The notes under the pieces: generated by a model
What the model saw: the letters and a program-made list of their open reading frames with translations, nothing else
Databases searched by the model: none
Told to the model about the DNA's origin: nothing
Assembly (NCBI GenBank): GCA_900548675.1
Contig: URLJ01000003.1
Coordinates: forward strand, 36,311-100,310
Reading direction: 5' to 3'
Length of the DNA stretch: 64,000 nucleotides
DNA from: an uncultured Mollicutes bacterium
GTDB lineage: Bacteria; Bacillota_I; Bacilli_A; ML615J-28; CAG-313
Shown here: positions 1 to 9,649 of the stretch, piece by piece
Numbering within the stretch: position 1 is the stretch's first letter
How the letters are laid out: each line of letters starts with the position of its first letter
Made by a program: the position numbers and the translations under genes

Positions 1-511
<511 letters not shown>

Positions 512-520
512 TAAATATAA

Positions 521-557
521 AAAAAACAACAACATGTTAAAATGTTGTTGCTTTTTG
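521..557. terminator. Bidirectional intrinsic terminator between serS and hit
   Basis: Perfect 9-bp inverted repeat CAACAACAT/ATGTTGTTG (527-535 and 542-550) with a 6-nt loop, flanked by an A-run on the left and CTTTTTG on the right. It lies between two convergent genes and can serve both. Confidence 0.8.
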
Positions 558-561
558 ATAG

Positions 562-960
562 TTAATTGTTAATAATTTCTTGTAGTTCTTTAAGCATGTT
601 AAAATCAGGTTCGTGTTCTACAAATTCTATTTTGCAGTTGTCATTTTCATAACGCGGTATTATGTGAATGTGGAAATGATTTACTGTTTGACCTGCAAGT
701 TTTCCAGAATTATTAATAATGTTCACACTAGATACCCCTAGTTTTGTTTTAAGTAAACGAGAGATATGAGATACAACACCTAACATGTTTTGGGCTGTTT
801 CGTTATCTAACTCAAAAATATCAGAAATGTGTTTTTTAGGAATTACTAACGTATGTCCCTTTGTTGCTTGTGATATATCTAAAAAACCTAAAAATTGTTC
901 ATCCTCATAAACTTTGAAACAAGGGATTTCACCATTTACAATCTTACAAAATACACACAT
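562..960 (-). CDS. hit: HIT-family (HinT-like) nucleotide hydrolase/transferase
   Basis: A 132-residue histidine-triad protein. The signature HFHIHIIPR puts the three histidines at residues 95, 97 and 99; the middle one is normally the nucleophile in purine nucleoside phosphoramidate hydrolysis. An N-terminal C-x2-C pair (Cys2, Cys5) occurs in many bacterial HinT proteins. A good ribosome binding site (GGAGGTA) precedes the ATG. It is transcribed alone, convergent to serS. The family is certain; the cellular substrate is not known even for well-studied members. Confidence 0.93.
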   Translation of the reverse strand: MCVFCKIVNGEIPCFKVYEDEQFLGFLDISQATKGHTLVIPKKHISDIFELDNETAQNMLGVVSHISRLLKTKLGVSSVNIINNSGKLAGQTVNHFHIHIIPRYENDNCKIEFVEHEPDFNMLKELQEIINN

Positions 961-1056
961 AATTATTTTACCTCCTATTTGGTGTAATATAAATAATGAT
1001 TTACTAGTTATATTCTATCAAAAATAAGGTAAAATAACAAATATAAAACCTATAAT

Positions 1057-1404
1057 TTATTCATAAGGATATTCATATTCTATTTCTTCATCAAAAGTAA
1101 TGTACGATAAATAAATAGTTAATAATAAATATCTAACTTCAGATTGTAGGTCCTTTATAATGATATGGTCTTTTCCAGCTGCAACGAGAGTCCCTCTAAA
1201 AATTTTAGAGCCCCACTGACTACCCTCAAAATTCATGTATATGGTAGCAGTTTTTCCCTTATTTAAACGTATAATATTTTCTATATATGATTGTTCACCA
1301 TAGTTAAAACTCCCTTGAGGAGCATTTTGCATTGGCGTTTGCGGAAAAGGATAGTATCCGTAACTAGGAAAAGGTGTAAAAGGTTGTTGATAATTAATGG
1401 TCAT
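1057..1404 (-). CDS. gerQ: GerQ-like spore coat/germination protein
   Basis: A 115-residue protein with a Pro/Tyr/Phe/Gln-rich N-terminus (residues 1-35) followed by the conserved GerQ core: EQSYIENIIRLNKGKTATIY, then the KIFRGTLVAAGKDHIII and RYLLLTIYLSYITFDEEIEY stretches. In Bacillus, GerQ is a coat protein needed to place or keep the cortex hydrolase CwlJ in the spore coat. Here it lies directly downstream of cwlJ on the same strand, which supports both calls. Odd point: no clear Shine-Dalgarno precedes the ATG, and an 8-bp stem-loop lies 20-38 nt upstream of it. Confidence 0.88.
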   Translation of the reverse strand: MTINYQQPFTPFPSYGYYPFPQTPMQNAPQGSFNYGEQSYIENIIRLNKGKTATIYMNFEGSQWGSKIFRGTLVAAGKDHIIIKDLQSEVRYLLLTIYLSYITFDEEIEYEYPYE

Positions 1405-1423
1405 AGATAAAATAAAATAGGAA

Positions 1424-1442
1424 ATATTTGCATAGCAAATAT
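1424..1442. other. Stem-loop between cwlJ and gerQ
   Basis: Perfect 8-bp inverted repeat ATATTTGC-ATA-GCAAATAT with a 3-nt loop in the 72-bp cwlJ-gerQ gap. No T-run follows on the minus strand, so it does not look like a terminator. It could be an mRNA processing or translation-control element, or a protein site. Confidence 0.5.
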
Positions 1443-1476
1443 AGTCTTTAATCCTTTCTAAAATTTATTGAAAAAA

Positions 1477-1899
1477 TTAAATATAGCAGTTTTCACCTTC
1501 AACAGGAGCATAAAAACAATGCGATTTATAAATGCCGCTATTCCATTGTCCCCACCATTTTGCTTGACAAGATCCGTTTTCACTCTTGTAAAACCATAAA
1601 GCGTAAGTGGCAGGAGAAAATCTCTCACCATTGACACTTCGTTTGGCAAGACGAATGTCGATACTTCTTGCGGCTTGATAAAAGTAAGAATTAAGGGTAG
1701 ACTCAAACCCACCTGGATGTTGGTATACCATTTGTGTAATAGTAGTTATGTCTTTAAAGTCTAAACATCTCGCACGTACTCTATTAACAGCAACATTTCC
1801 TACAAGAAGCATACCGAGTTCGCCTTCTCCTTCTGCTTCTGCTCTCATGAGTCTAGCCAAAAGTTTGAGTTCACTTTCATTATATTTAATGACTGCCAT
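1477..1899 (-). CDS. cwlJ: CwlJ/SleB-type spore cortex-lytic hydrolase
   Basis: A 140-residue Hydrolase_2 (SleB/CwlJ) domain that fills the whole protein, without signal peptide or peptidoglycan-binding domain, as in CwlJ rather than SleB. Visible landmarks are RAEAEGEGELGMLLVGNVAV, which carries the conserved Glu of the active site, QMVYQHPGGFE, and FYAPVEGENCYI at the end. CwlJ degrades the spore cortex during germination. I chose the ATG at 1899 because AGGTGA lies 6 nt upstream; a GTG at 1908 would add three residues. gerQ follows, as its partner does in Bacillus. A sigma-E-like promoter lies just upstream. Confidence 0.9.
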   Translation of the reverse strand: MAVIKYNESELKLLARLMRAEAEGEGELGMLLVGNVAVNRVRARCLDFKDITTITQMVYQHPGGFESTLNSYFYQAARSIDIRLAKRSVNGERFSPATYALWFYKSENGSCQAKWWGQWNSGIYKSHCFYAPVEGENCYI

Positions 1900-1927
1900 A
1901 TTTATCACCTGTTTATTTTTTCCCTTA

Positions 1928-1956
1928 ATTGTATGATAAAGTATAAAAAAATATGA
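1928..1956 (-). promoter_or_regulatory. Sigma-E-type sporulation promoter for cwlJ-gerQ
   Basis: On the minus strand TCATATT (1956-1950), a 14-nt spacer, then CATACAAT (1935-1928), about 29 nt from the cwlJ ATG. This fits the Bacillus mother-cell sigma-E consensus (KMATATT, 14-15 nt, CATACA-T) at every defined position. B. subtilis cwlJ is a sigma-E gene. The match is seen; its use is inferred. Confidence 0.7.
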
Positions 1957-1975
1957 TAAGAAAGAAGGTTATTTT

Positions 1976-2473
1976 ATGAATTGTAATCATAATTGTGATA
2001 ATTGTAATTCCAGTTGTGGAGTAAAGTGTCCTATATGTGGGAGTGCTAGTATAGCAGTTTCAGGAATAACAGTTGTTCATTTAACAAAAAATGTCAAAGT
2101 AAATGATATAAATAAAGATTACCATATATGTATTAATCGTTCTTGTGATGTGGCATATTTTGATGATAATGGAAATACTATTGATAAAAGTAATGTAAAT
2201 GTCCCTATTTGGTTTAAAGAAAAATTTCAAAAATATATTGTATGTTATTGTGAAAACATAACACTAGAAGATGTATTTGAAGCAGTAGCGGCCTTAAAGG
2301 ATAAATCTTATGATATAATAACGAAAGAAGATATATATAAATATTATAATAAAAAACATAATCATACTGCTTATGATTGCTTAATTAAAAATCCTATAGG
2401 CAAATCATGTGATAGACTTATGGAAAATGCGATTGAAGCAGCTTTAGAAAACATCAGCAATAAAAACAAATAA
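1976..2473 (+). CDS. CopZ N-terminal-domain-like cysteine-rich metal/2Fe-2S protein
   Basis: A 165-residue cytoplasmic protein with a Cys-rich head (C-x3-C-x2-C-x3-C in residues 3-14, then C-P-I-C), followed by a zinc-ribbon-like domain containing YHICINRSCDVAYF and a BFD-like second half with VCYCENITLEDVFEA and KNPIGKSCDRL. This arrangement resembles the N-terminal zinc and [2Fe-2S] domain of Archaeoglobus CopZ. There is no HMA copper domain and no copper ATPase nearby. It reads divergently from cwlJ and sits 24 bp ahead of ppa. Function in metal handling or redox is only inferred. Confidence 0.6.
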   Translation: MNCNHNCDNCNSSCGVKCPICGSASIAVSGITVVHLTKNVKVNDINKDYHICINRSCDVAYFDDNGNTIDKSNVNVPIWFKEKFQKYIVCYCENITLEDVFEAVAALKDKSYDIITKEDIYKYYNKKHNHTAYDCLIKNPIGKSCDRLMENAIEAALENISNKNK

Positions 2474-2497
2474 AAAATAATTAGAAAGAGGTAAAAT

Positions 2498-3028
2498 ATG
2501 AATATATGGCACGATATTAATCCTGAAAGAATAAAAAAAGATCGCTTCATAGCGGTAATAGAAATATCCAAAAATACAAAAAATAAATATGAACTTGATA
2601 AAGAAACAGGTATGTTAAAACTAGACCGTATTTTATATACTTCTACACACTATCCAACTAATTATGGATTTATTCCCCGTACTTATGCAGCTGATTACGA
2701 TCCTTTAGATGTATTAGTTATTTGTAGTGAAGCTATTCAGCCTTTGTGTATAGTTGAGTGTTACCCTATAGGGGTAATAAGAATGATTGATGGCGGCATG
2801 GTAGATGATAAAATAATTGCGATACCATATAACGATCCTACATGGAATTATTATCAAAACGTTGATGATCTTTCACCACATATAGTTCAAGAACTAGAAC
2901 ATTTTTTTGAAGTATATAAACAACTAGAACATAAAGATACATGTGTATTAAAAGTTTTAGGGAAAAAAGATGCTACCACAATCATTGAAAACAGCATTAT
3001 TGCTTATAATGAAAAATTTAGCAAGTAG
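2498..3028 (+). CDS. ppa: Inorganic pyrophosphatase, family I
   Basis: Soluble Mg-dependent pyrophosphatase that hydrolyses PPi from biosynthetic reactions. The 176 residues show the family I signature DYDPLDVLV with its metal-binding aspartates, preceded by YPTNYGFIPRTY and followed by GGMVDDKIIAIPYNDP. The length matches the prokaryotic hexameric type. The ribosome binding site AAAGAGGTA fixes the ATG. It is 10 bp ahead of fhs and may be co-transcribed with the one-carbon genes. Confidence 0.96.
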   Translation: MNIWHDINPERIKKDRFIAVIEISKNTKNKYELDKETGMLKLDRILYTSTHYPTNYGFIPRTYAADYDPLDVLVICSEAIQPLCIVECYPIGVIRMIDGGMVDDKIIAIPYNDPTWNYYQNVDDLSPHIVQELEHFFEVYKQLEHKDTCVLKVLGKKDATTIIENSIIAYNEKFSK

Positions 3029-3038
3029 GTGATAATTT

Positions 3039-4733
3039 ATGAATACTAATCTCACTGATTTAGAAATAGCAGCATCTGCTAAAATATTAAATATAAATGA
3101 TATCGCTAAGAAGATAGATATTAGTAGTGATGAAATAGAACAATATGGTAAAGATAAAGCCAAACTTAGTTTAGATCTTCTTAAAAGAATAGACTCAGCA
3201 GAAGATGGCAAATTGATATTAGTGACAGCTATAACCCCAACACCATTAGGTGAAGGTAAATCAACTTCGACAATAGGTATTGTTGATGCACTTTCAAAAA
3301 TGGGCAAAAAGGTTATAGGAGCTTTAAGAGAACCATCATTAGGGCCTGTTTTTGGAATAAAAGGTGGAGCTGCAGGGGGAGGATATGCCCAAGTAAACCC
3401 TATGGCTGATATTAATCTTCATTTTACTGGTGACTTACATGCGATAACTTCTGCTAATAATTTAATTAGCGCTTGTATTGATAATCACATTTTCCAAGGA
3501 AATAAGTTGCAACTCGATCCAAATCGTATTGTATGGCAACGCTGTGTTGATTTAAATGATAGAGCATTAAGGGAGGTTCTAGTTGGGATTAACACAAAAA
3601 AAGGTGCGCCTGGTAGAAAAGAATCCTTTAATATAACGGTTGCATCGGAAATAATGGCAGTTTTATGTCTCGCAAAAGATATGAAAGACCTTAAAGAGCG
3701 TTTAGACGATTTAATTATCGGCTATAACATGGAAGATGAAATAGTAACAGTAAAAGATTTAGGTATAACAGGAGCTGTTGCAGTTTTATTAAAAGATGCT
3801 ATAAAACCAAATTTAGTCCAAACATTAGAAAATAATCCTATTCTTATGCATGGAGGGCCTTTTGCTAATATAGCACATGGCTGCAATTCTATTATTGCGA
3901 CAAAAGCAGCGTTAAAACTTGCTGATTATGTTGTAACAGAAGCTGGCTTTGGAGCTGATTTAGGAGCAGAAAAATTTCTAGATATTAAATGTAGAGAGGC
4001 ATCTCTAACACCAAATGCTGTTGTTTTAGTAACTACCTTAAAAGCATTAAAATATCATGGTGGTGAAGCAAAAGATATTTGCTCACACCCTAATTTAGAA
4101 GCTTTAAAAAAAGGTATATGTAATCTTGAAAAACATATTGACACGTTAGAGCGGTTTCAACTACCATATATAATTGCTTTAAATCTTTTTGAAAGTGATA
4201 CTAAAGAAGAACTTACATATATAGAAAATTGGGCAAAAGAACATAATTATCCTTTTGCGGTTAGTGATGTATATCAAAAAGGAGGAGAAGGGGGATTAGA
4301 TCTTTCTAAAAAACTTCTCAAACTTATTGATGATCATGAAAAAAGTGAATTTAAGTATATATATGATTTAGATGACGCCATCGAAACAAAAATAGAAAAA
4401 ATAGCAAAAAATGTTTACGGCGCCAAAGATGTTGTCTATGAAAATGCTGCAATAGAAGCTTTAAAAACAATAAAAAATACGAAATTAAAAGATAAAATTA
4501 ATAAATACTATATATGTATGGCAAAAACACCATTATCTTTAAGTGACAATCCTAAATTAGTAGGACGTCCAATAGACTTTACACTACATATAAAAGAAAT
4601 TAGAGTAAGTGCTGGAGCGAGATTTTTAGTTTGCCTAACAGGTGATGTTATGACGATGCCTGGTTTACCTAAAACACCTCTTGCTGAAAAGATATATATA
4701 GATGATAATAATGTAATACATAATCTCTCATAG
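3039..4733 (+). CDS. fhs: Formate--tetrahydrofolate ligase
   Basis: ATP-dependent ligase making 10-formyl-THF from formate and THF, the entry of formate into one-carbon metabolism. At 564 residues it is full length. The P-loop-like nucleotide site reads TPTPLGEGKSTSTIG near residue 68, followed by the family blocks REPSLGPVFGIKGGAAGGGY and DLHAITSANNL. folD starts 10 bp downstream, giving a two-gene unit that links formate to methenyl- and methylene-THF. This pairing is common in anaerobic Firmicutes. Confidence 0.97.
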   Translation: MNTNLTDLEIAASAKILNINDIAKKIDISSDEIEQYGKDKAKLSLDLLKRIDSAEDGKLILVTAITPTPLGEGKSTSTIGIVDALSKMGKKVIGALREPSLGPVFGIKGGAAGGGYAQVNPMADINLHFTGDLHAITSANNLISACIDNHIFQGNKLQLDPNRIVWQRCVDLNDRALREVLVGINTKKGAPGRKESFNITVASEIMAVLCLAKDMKDLKERLDDLIIGYNMEDEIVTVKDLGITGAVAVLLKDAIKPNLVQTLENNPILMHGGPFANIAHGCNSIIATKAALKLADYVVTEAGFGADLGAEKFLDIKCREASLTPNAVVLVTTLKALKYHGGEAKDICSHPNLEALKKGICNLEKHIDTLERFQLPYIIALNLFESDTKEELTYIENWAKEHNYPFAVSDVYQKGGEGGLDLSKKLLKLIDDHEKSEFKYIYDLDDAIETKIEKIAKNVYGAKDVVYENAAIEALKTIKNTKLKDKINKYYICMAKTPLSLSDNPKLVGRPIDFTLHIKEIRVSAGARFLVCLTGDVMTMPGLPKTPLAEKIYIDDNNVIHNLS

Positions 4734-4743
4734 GAGTAAAAAA

Positions 4744-5592
4744 ATGATATTAGATGGAAAAAAATATGCTAATGAAGTTAAATTGGAACTAAAAAATAAA
4801 ATTGATGAAATAAAGAAAATTTATCCTGAAAAAGAAATTACTCTTTCAATAGTATTAGTTGGTAATAATGAAGCTAGTGAAATATATGTAAGAAACAAAA
4901 TAAAAACATGTTCACTAGTAGGAATAAAAGCATCTCTTATAAGAGTTGATGAAACTATAACAGAAGAGGCATTAAAAGAAATAATTAGAAAATTAAATAG
5001 TGATGAAAAGGTAAACGGAATAATTGTTCAACTTCCTCTTCCTAAACATCTAAAAGAACAAACAATTATTGATGAAATAGCTGAAGAAAAAGATGTCGAT
5101 GGCTTTTCAACGATAAGTAAAGGAAAATTATTAAGTGGTGCAGAAGCATTTTATCCTGCTACACCATATGGCATTATAAAACTTCTTAAACATTATAATA
5201 TTGATATGTGTGGAAAGCGTGCAGTTGTTGTAGGCAGAAGTAATATAGTTGGTAAACCAATGGCGTTGTTATTATTAAATGAAAATGCTACTGTTACAAT
5301 TGCTCATTCTAAAACGAACAACTTAGAAGCCTACACTAAAGAAGCAGATATTTTGGTTGTTGCGGTTGGAAAAGCTAAACTTATCACAAAAAATATGGTA
5401 AAAGAAAATGCCGTAATAATAGATGTCGGCATGAATAGAAAGGATGGCGTGCTTTGTGGCGATGTAGATTTTGAAGATGTATCGCAAATAGCATCATATA
5501 TTACTCCTGTTCCAGGGGGTGTAGGACCACTCACAATCGTGTATTTACTAGAAAACACTATTAAAGCTTTCTTAAAACAAAATAATAAATAG
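4744..5592 (+). CDS. folD: FolD, methylene-THF dehydrogenase / methenyl-THF cyclohydrolase
   Basis: Bifunctional enzyme converting 5,10-methylene-THF to 10-formyl-THF through methenyl-THF with NADP. The 282 residues include the catalytic region ASEIYVRNKIKTC (Tyr and Lys of the YxxxK motif), VNGIIVQLPLPKHL, DVDGFS, and the nucleotide-binding stretch VVGRSNIVGKPMALLLL. The C-terminal ITPVPGGVGPLT is typical. The ribosome binding site is AGGAG. It lies directly after fhs, with which it forms the formate-to-folate branch. Confidence 0.97.
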   Translation: MILDGKKYANEVKLELKNKIDEIKKIYPEKEITLSIVLVGNNEASEIYVRNKIKTCSLVGIKASLIRVDETITEEALKEIIRKLNSDEKVNGIIVQLPLPKHLKEQTIIDEIAEEKDVDGFSTISKGKLLSGAEAFYPATPYGIIKLLKHYNIDMCGKRAVVVGRSNIVGKPMALLLLNENATVTIAHSKTNNLEAYTKEADILVVAVGKAKLITKNMVKENAVIIDVGMNRKDGVLCGDVDFEDVSQIASYITPVPGGVGPLTIVYLLENTIKAFLKQNNK

Positions 5593-5617
5593 AATTAAAA
5601 ATAAAAAGGTGATATAT

Positions 5618-6172
5618 ATGTTAATTGTAGGATTAGGAAACCCTGGATTAAAATATCAAAAAACAAGACATAATACAGGATTCATGTTCTTAGACAACTT
5701 AGCATCAAAATGGGGTGTAGATTTTAAATTAAATAAAGAACTAGCATCCTTCGTTGCGACATACGACTTTAATGGTCAAAAACATTATTTAATTAAACCT
5801 ATAACATATATGAATGATTCAGGTAGAGCTATATCGCTCGTAATGAATTACTACAAATTAAATATTAAAGATTTATTCGTTGTTTATGATGATATGGATT
5901 TGGAAACTGGTCATATAAGAATGCGTTTAAAAGGCTCGAGTGGTGGGCATAACGGTATAAAATCAATAATTGCACACGTTAAAACAGAAGATTTTATGAG
6001 ACTTCGCATAGGAATAGGAAATGCCAAAGACGATGTCATAGATTATGTTTTGTCAAAATTTTCTAAAAAAGAAGCGCTTGAATTGTCTTTTGTAATGGAA
6101 AAATCCCAAGAAATCATGGAAACTGTTATAAAAGAAGGCATTGAAAAAGCAATGAATAAATATAATGGGTGA
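5618..6172 (+). CDS. pth: Peptidyl-tRNA hydrolase
   Basis: Releases tRNA from prematurely dropped peptidyl-tRNA. The 184-residue protein starts MLIVGLGNPGLKYQKTRHNT, with the catalytic His at residue 18, and continues with ITYMNDSG, YDDMDLETGHIRMR and the GGHNGIKSI motif. The ATG at 5618 is chosen over an in-frame GTG at 5609 because AAAGGTG fits it as Shine-Dalgarno. mfd follows immediately, as in Bacillus, but the small fin gene that usually separates them there is missing. Confidence 0.96.
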   Translation: MLIVGLGNPGLKYQKTRHNTGFMFLDNLASKWGVDFKLNKELASFVATYDFNGQKHYLIKPITYMNDSGRAISLVMNYYKLNIKDLFVVYDDMDLETGHIRMRLKGSSGGHNGIKSIIAHVKTEDFMRLRIGIGNAKDDVIDYVLSKFSKKEALELSFVMEKSQEIMETVIKEGIEKAMNKYNG

Positions 6173-6177
6173 TGGGA

Positions 6178-9100
6178 ATGGATATTAGTCAAATAGAACT
6201 ATTAAAGATTTTTCCCAAGTATCAAAAAATAATATACGATAAACTAATAAATGGTAACAATATAGTATTTGCTAATGCCGCAACAAACATGACTAAAACG
6301 GTTGTTGCCGCTTCTTTTAAAGCGAGCAATAATTCTTTTGTTGTAGTTTATCCCAACATATATTATGCTAATTTGGCATACTTGGACTATCTTGATTTAT
6401 TAGAAGCTGACGAAGTCAGCTTTTTTCCCGTTGAAGAAATTGTTTCATCAGAACTAATCGCAAGTTCTTCAGATTTTCGTATTGCTAGACTTTTAACTCT
6501 AAAAAAAATAATTGAAAATAAAAAGCAATTAATAGTAACAACCTTAGAAGGTTATACTAGAATGGTTCCTTCTAAAGATAAAATGATTAGTTCCTTTTTA
6601 AAAATTGATTTAGATTCCAAAATAACTAAAAAAGAATTAGAAAATGCTCTATATTTAAGAGGATATAAAAAAGTATCAATAACAGATTGTGAGGGTACTT
6701 ATAGTGTAAGAGGTAGTGTTGTAGATTGTTATATAATAGGAAGCACATATCCTGTACGTTTTAGCTTTGATTTTGATGAAATTGAAAACATTAAATACTT
6801 TGATCCAACTACACAACTTAGTGTTGAAAAAACTAAAGAAGTAACTATATATCCTGTTTATGAACTCTTTTATAAAGAAGCTGAATATGAAGAAATAGCT
6901 AAAAGAATAACTCTAGAATATGGAGATAATGAAATTGTAAAGCAAGATTTAGAAAATTTAAAGAATTATAAAAATCTAGATACATGTTACAAATACTTAC
7001 CCTTTATAGATCCTAATGCAACATTTATTTTAACTTTGTTATCTTTTCCAACTGTAATATTTAATGAATTAGGGCAAATAATAGAAAAAGAAAATCAAAA
7101 TATTATAGAGTATGCAACATTTTTAGAAAATACTAAAAATAAAAGCATTAACAAACTTTTTAAATCAATTAATGAAATAATTCCATACAATAGTAAAACT
7201 TTCTATTTTACGCAATTTTACCCCAATAAAGAAGAAATAAAGAACATATATCATTTAAATGATATAAATATAGAAGATGTAAAAACTTCGAATGTTATAG
7301 ATTATAATAATAATTTTAAAAACCTAACAAACGAACTTAAAATCAATAATAATAAAACGTATATAATTACTCATAATACACAAGAAAAACTAAAATTTAT
7401 TGAGGATGTTTTAAATGCTAATGATCTTAAATACAATCATATGGAAGATGCTAGAAGTTTAAAACAAAATATAATTAATACGATGTGTTCAACAGATGCA
7501 ATTGGTTTTAGTGATTATGAAGAGAATTTTGAAATTATATCTCCTCATGAACTATCTAAGGGGAAAGTAACTAGACATCATAAGTATCAAAAACTTTATA
7601 ATGAATCAAAACAAATATATTCTAAAGAGGAATTAAAGGTTGGCGATTATGTTGTTCATAGAGATTATGGTATAGGAATATATAAAGGTATTGAATCAAT
7701 AACTTTAGGAAATACCATAAATGACTATATTAAAATAGAATATGCATCAGAAAGTAAATTATTTATTCCTGTTGAAAACATATATGTATTAGAAAAATAT
7801 ATGGGTAATAGTGATAAAATACCAAAACTTTCAAAAACTAATTCTAAAGAATGGAGTAACAAAAAAGCCAAAATCAAGGCTAAACTTTTAGAAACCGCTA
7901 AAAAGTTAATAGATATACAAGCAAAAAGAGAAATACTTCAAGGTTTTGTATATGAAAAAGATACACCACTACAAAAAGAATTTGAAAATGATTTTGAGTA
8001 TGTTGAGACTCCGGGACAATTAAAAGCTACAGAAGATGTAAAAAAAGACATGGAATCAACACACCCTATGGATCGCTTAATATGTGGAGATGTTGGTTTT
8101 GGTAAAACAGAAGTGGCAATGAGAGCGGCATTTAAAGCTGTAGAAAGTGGAAAACAAGTTTTATATTTAGTTCCAACAACTGTTCTTGCAAGACAACATT
8201 ATTATAGTTTCAAAAATAGATTTGAAAAGTATGGTGTTAGAGTAGAAATGCTTAGTAGATTTGTGGATGATGTAACGACAAAGAAAACTTTAGAGGGCTT
8301 AAAAAAAGGATACGTTGATATCGTCGTCGGCACACATCGTCTTCTTTCTAATGATGTTATATGTCACGATTTAGGGTTGCTCATTATTGACGAGGAACAT
8401 CGCTTTGGGGTTGAACACAAAGAAAGAATAAAGGAAATGAAAGCTAATGTTGATGTTTTATCCCTTAGTGCTACACCTATTCCTAGAACGCTTCAGATGG
8501 CTCTTACAGGATTAAGAGATATGAGTTTAATTGAAACACCTCCCGTGAATAGATTGAGTGTTCAAACATATGTTTTAAAAAGCAATGATTCGGTAATTAG
8601 AGAAGCTATTAATAGAGAATTAGGCAGAGGAGGCCAAGTTTTTTATTTATTAAACAGAATAAGTGAGTTAGATAAAATATGTAGAAAAATTCATCGTCTT
8701 GTGCCAAATGCTAAAATCGGATTAATTCATGGAAAAATGAGTAGAGATGAAATAGAAGATACAATAACACAGTTTCTCGAAAGAACTTACGATGTTTTAG
8801 TATGTACAACAATTGTTGAAACCGGAATAGATATACCTAATGCTAATACAATTATCATCGAAAAAGCTAATATGTTAGGTCTTGCACAAATCTATCAAAT
8901 AAGGGGGCGCGTTGGCAGAAGCGATAGAATTGCTTATGCTTATTTAATGTATGATAATGAATCACTTTTAACTGAAACGGCTAGAAAACGTCTTGAAACA
9001 ATTAAAGAATTCACAACATTAGGTAGTGGATATAAAATAGCTATGCGAGATCTGTCTATAAGAGGCGCTGGGGACATTCTCGGAAGTGAACAATCGGGAT

Positions 9101-9642
9101 TTATTGACGATATTGGCATAGATTTATATATGAAAATGTTAGAAGAGGCGATAGCCGAACAAAAAGGAATTGTAAAAAAAGAAGAGGATAAACGCATATT
9201 AACAAGTGCTTCTCGTCATATCGATCTTAATTATGTTGATGATGATGCAATTCGTATTGCTATGCATCAATCAATAAGTAAAGTATGTTCTAGAGAGGAT
9301 GCCGTTAAACTTATAAATGAATTTACCGACAAGTACGGAAAAACTTCACCTGAATTAGAATTATATATTGAAAGTAGATATTTAGAGTATCTGTTAAAAT
9401 CTAAAGGTATAGAAACGTATAAAGAAAAGGAAAATGAAGTAGAATTCAATTTTGACAAAGAACATACAAAAAATATTAATTATAATAAAATAGTTTCTTT
9501 ATCACTAAACTTGCCAAAAGCTTGGCGTTTTAAATACTTACATGAACGTATATATATAAATATATCGCTAGATGATGTTTCTAAAGAAAAAAATAAAAAC
9601 AATTATATATATAAGATAGTCTCATTTTTAGAAAATATTTAA
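6178..9642 (+). CDS. mfd: Transcription-repair coupling factor
   Basis: Large DNA translocase that removes RNA polymerase stalled at lesions and recruits UvrA. The 1,154 residues show the UvrB-like N-terminal domains, the RNA-polymerase-interacting domain around KVGDYVVHRDYGIGIYKGI, then the RecG-like helicase core with Walker A (CGDVGFGKTEVAMRAAFKA), DEEH (LLIIDEEHRFG), SATPIPRTL, and QIRGRVGRSDR. The start at 6178 is preferred because GGTGATGGG precedes it; an ATG at 6172 overlapping the pth TGA is possible. It belongs to the pth-mfd-spoVT gene order. Confidence 0.96.
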   Translation: MDISQIELLKIFPKYQKIIYDKLINGNNIVFANAATNMTKTVVAASFKASNNSFVVVYPNIYYANLAYLDYLDLLEADEVSFFPVEEIVSSELIASSSDFRIARLLTLKKIIENKKQLIVTTLEGYTRMVPSKDKMISSFLKIDLDSKITKKELENALYLRGYKKVSITDCEGTYSVRGSVVDCYIIGSTYPVRFSFDFDEIENIKYFDPTTQLSVEKTKEVTIYPVYELFYKEAEYEEIAKRITLEYGDNEIVKQDLENLKNYKNLDTCYKYLPFIDPNATFILTLLSFPTVIFNELGQIIEKENQNIIEYATFLENTKNKSINKLFKSINEIIPYNSKTFYFTQFYPNKEEIKNIYHLNDINIEDVKTSNVIDYNNNFKNLTNELKINNNKTYIITHNTQEKLKFIEDVLNANDLKYNHMEDARSLKQNIINTMCSTDAIGFSDYEENFEIISPHELSKGKVTRHHKYQKLYNESKQIYSKEELKVGDYVVHRDYGIGIYKGIESITLGNTINDYIKIEYASESKLFIPVENIYVLEKYMGNSDKIPKLSKTNSKEWSNKKAKIKAKLLETAKKLIDIQAKREILQGFVYEKDTPLQKEFENDFEYVETPGQLKATEDVKKDMESTHPMDRLICGDVGFGKTEVAMRAAFKAVESGKQVLYLVPTTVLARQHYYSFKNRFEKYGVRVEMLSRFVDDVTTKKTLEGLKKGYVDIVVGTHRLLSNDVICHDLGLLIIDEEHRFGVEHKERIKEMKANVDVLSLSATPIPRTLQMALTGLRDMSLIETPPVNRLSVQTYVLKSNDSVIREAINRELGRGGQVFYLLNRISELDKICRKIHRLVPNAKIGLIHGKMSRDEIEDTITQFLERTYDVLVCTTIVETGIDIPNANTIIIEKANMLGLAQIYQIRGRVGRSDRIAYAYLMYDNESLLTETARKRLETIKEFTTLGSGYKIAMRDLSIRGAGDILGSEQSGFIDDIGIDLYMKMLEEAIAEQKGIVKKEEDKRILTSASRHIDLNYVDDDAIRIAMHQSISKVCSREDAVKLINEFTDKYGKTSPELELYIESRYLEYLLKSKGIETYKEKENEVEFNFDKEHTKNINYNKIVSLSLNLPKAWRFKYLHERIYINISLDDVSKEKNKNNYIYKIVSFLENI

Positions 9643-9649
9643 ATACTAT

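Noticed and set aside
1458..1712. Minus-strand ORF of 84 residues inside cwlJ
   Set aside because: Overlaps cwlJ in another frame, has no ribosome binding site, and cwlJ is clearly the coding frame.
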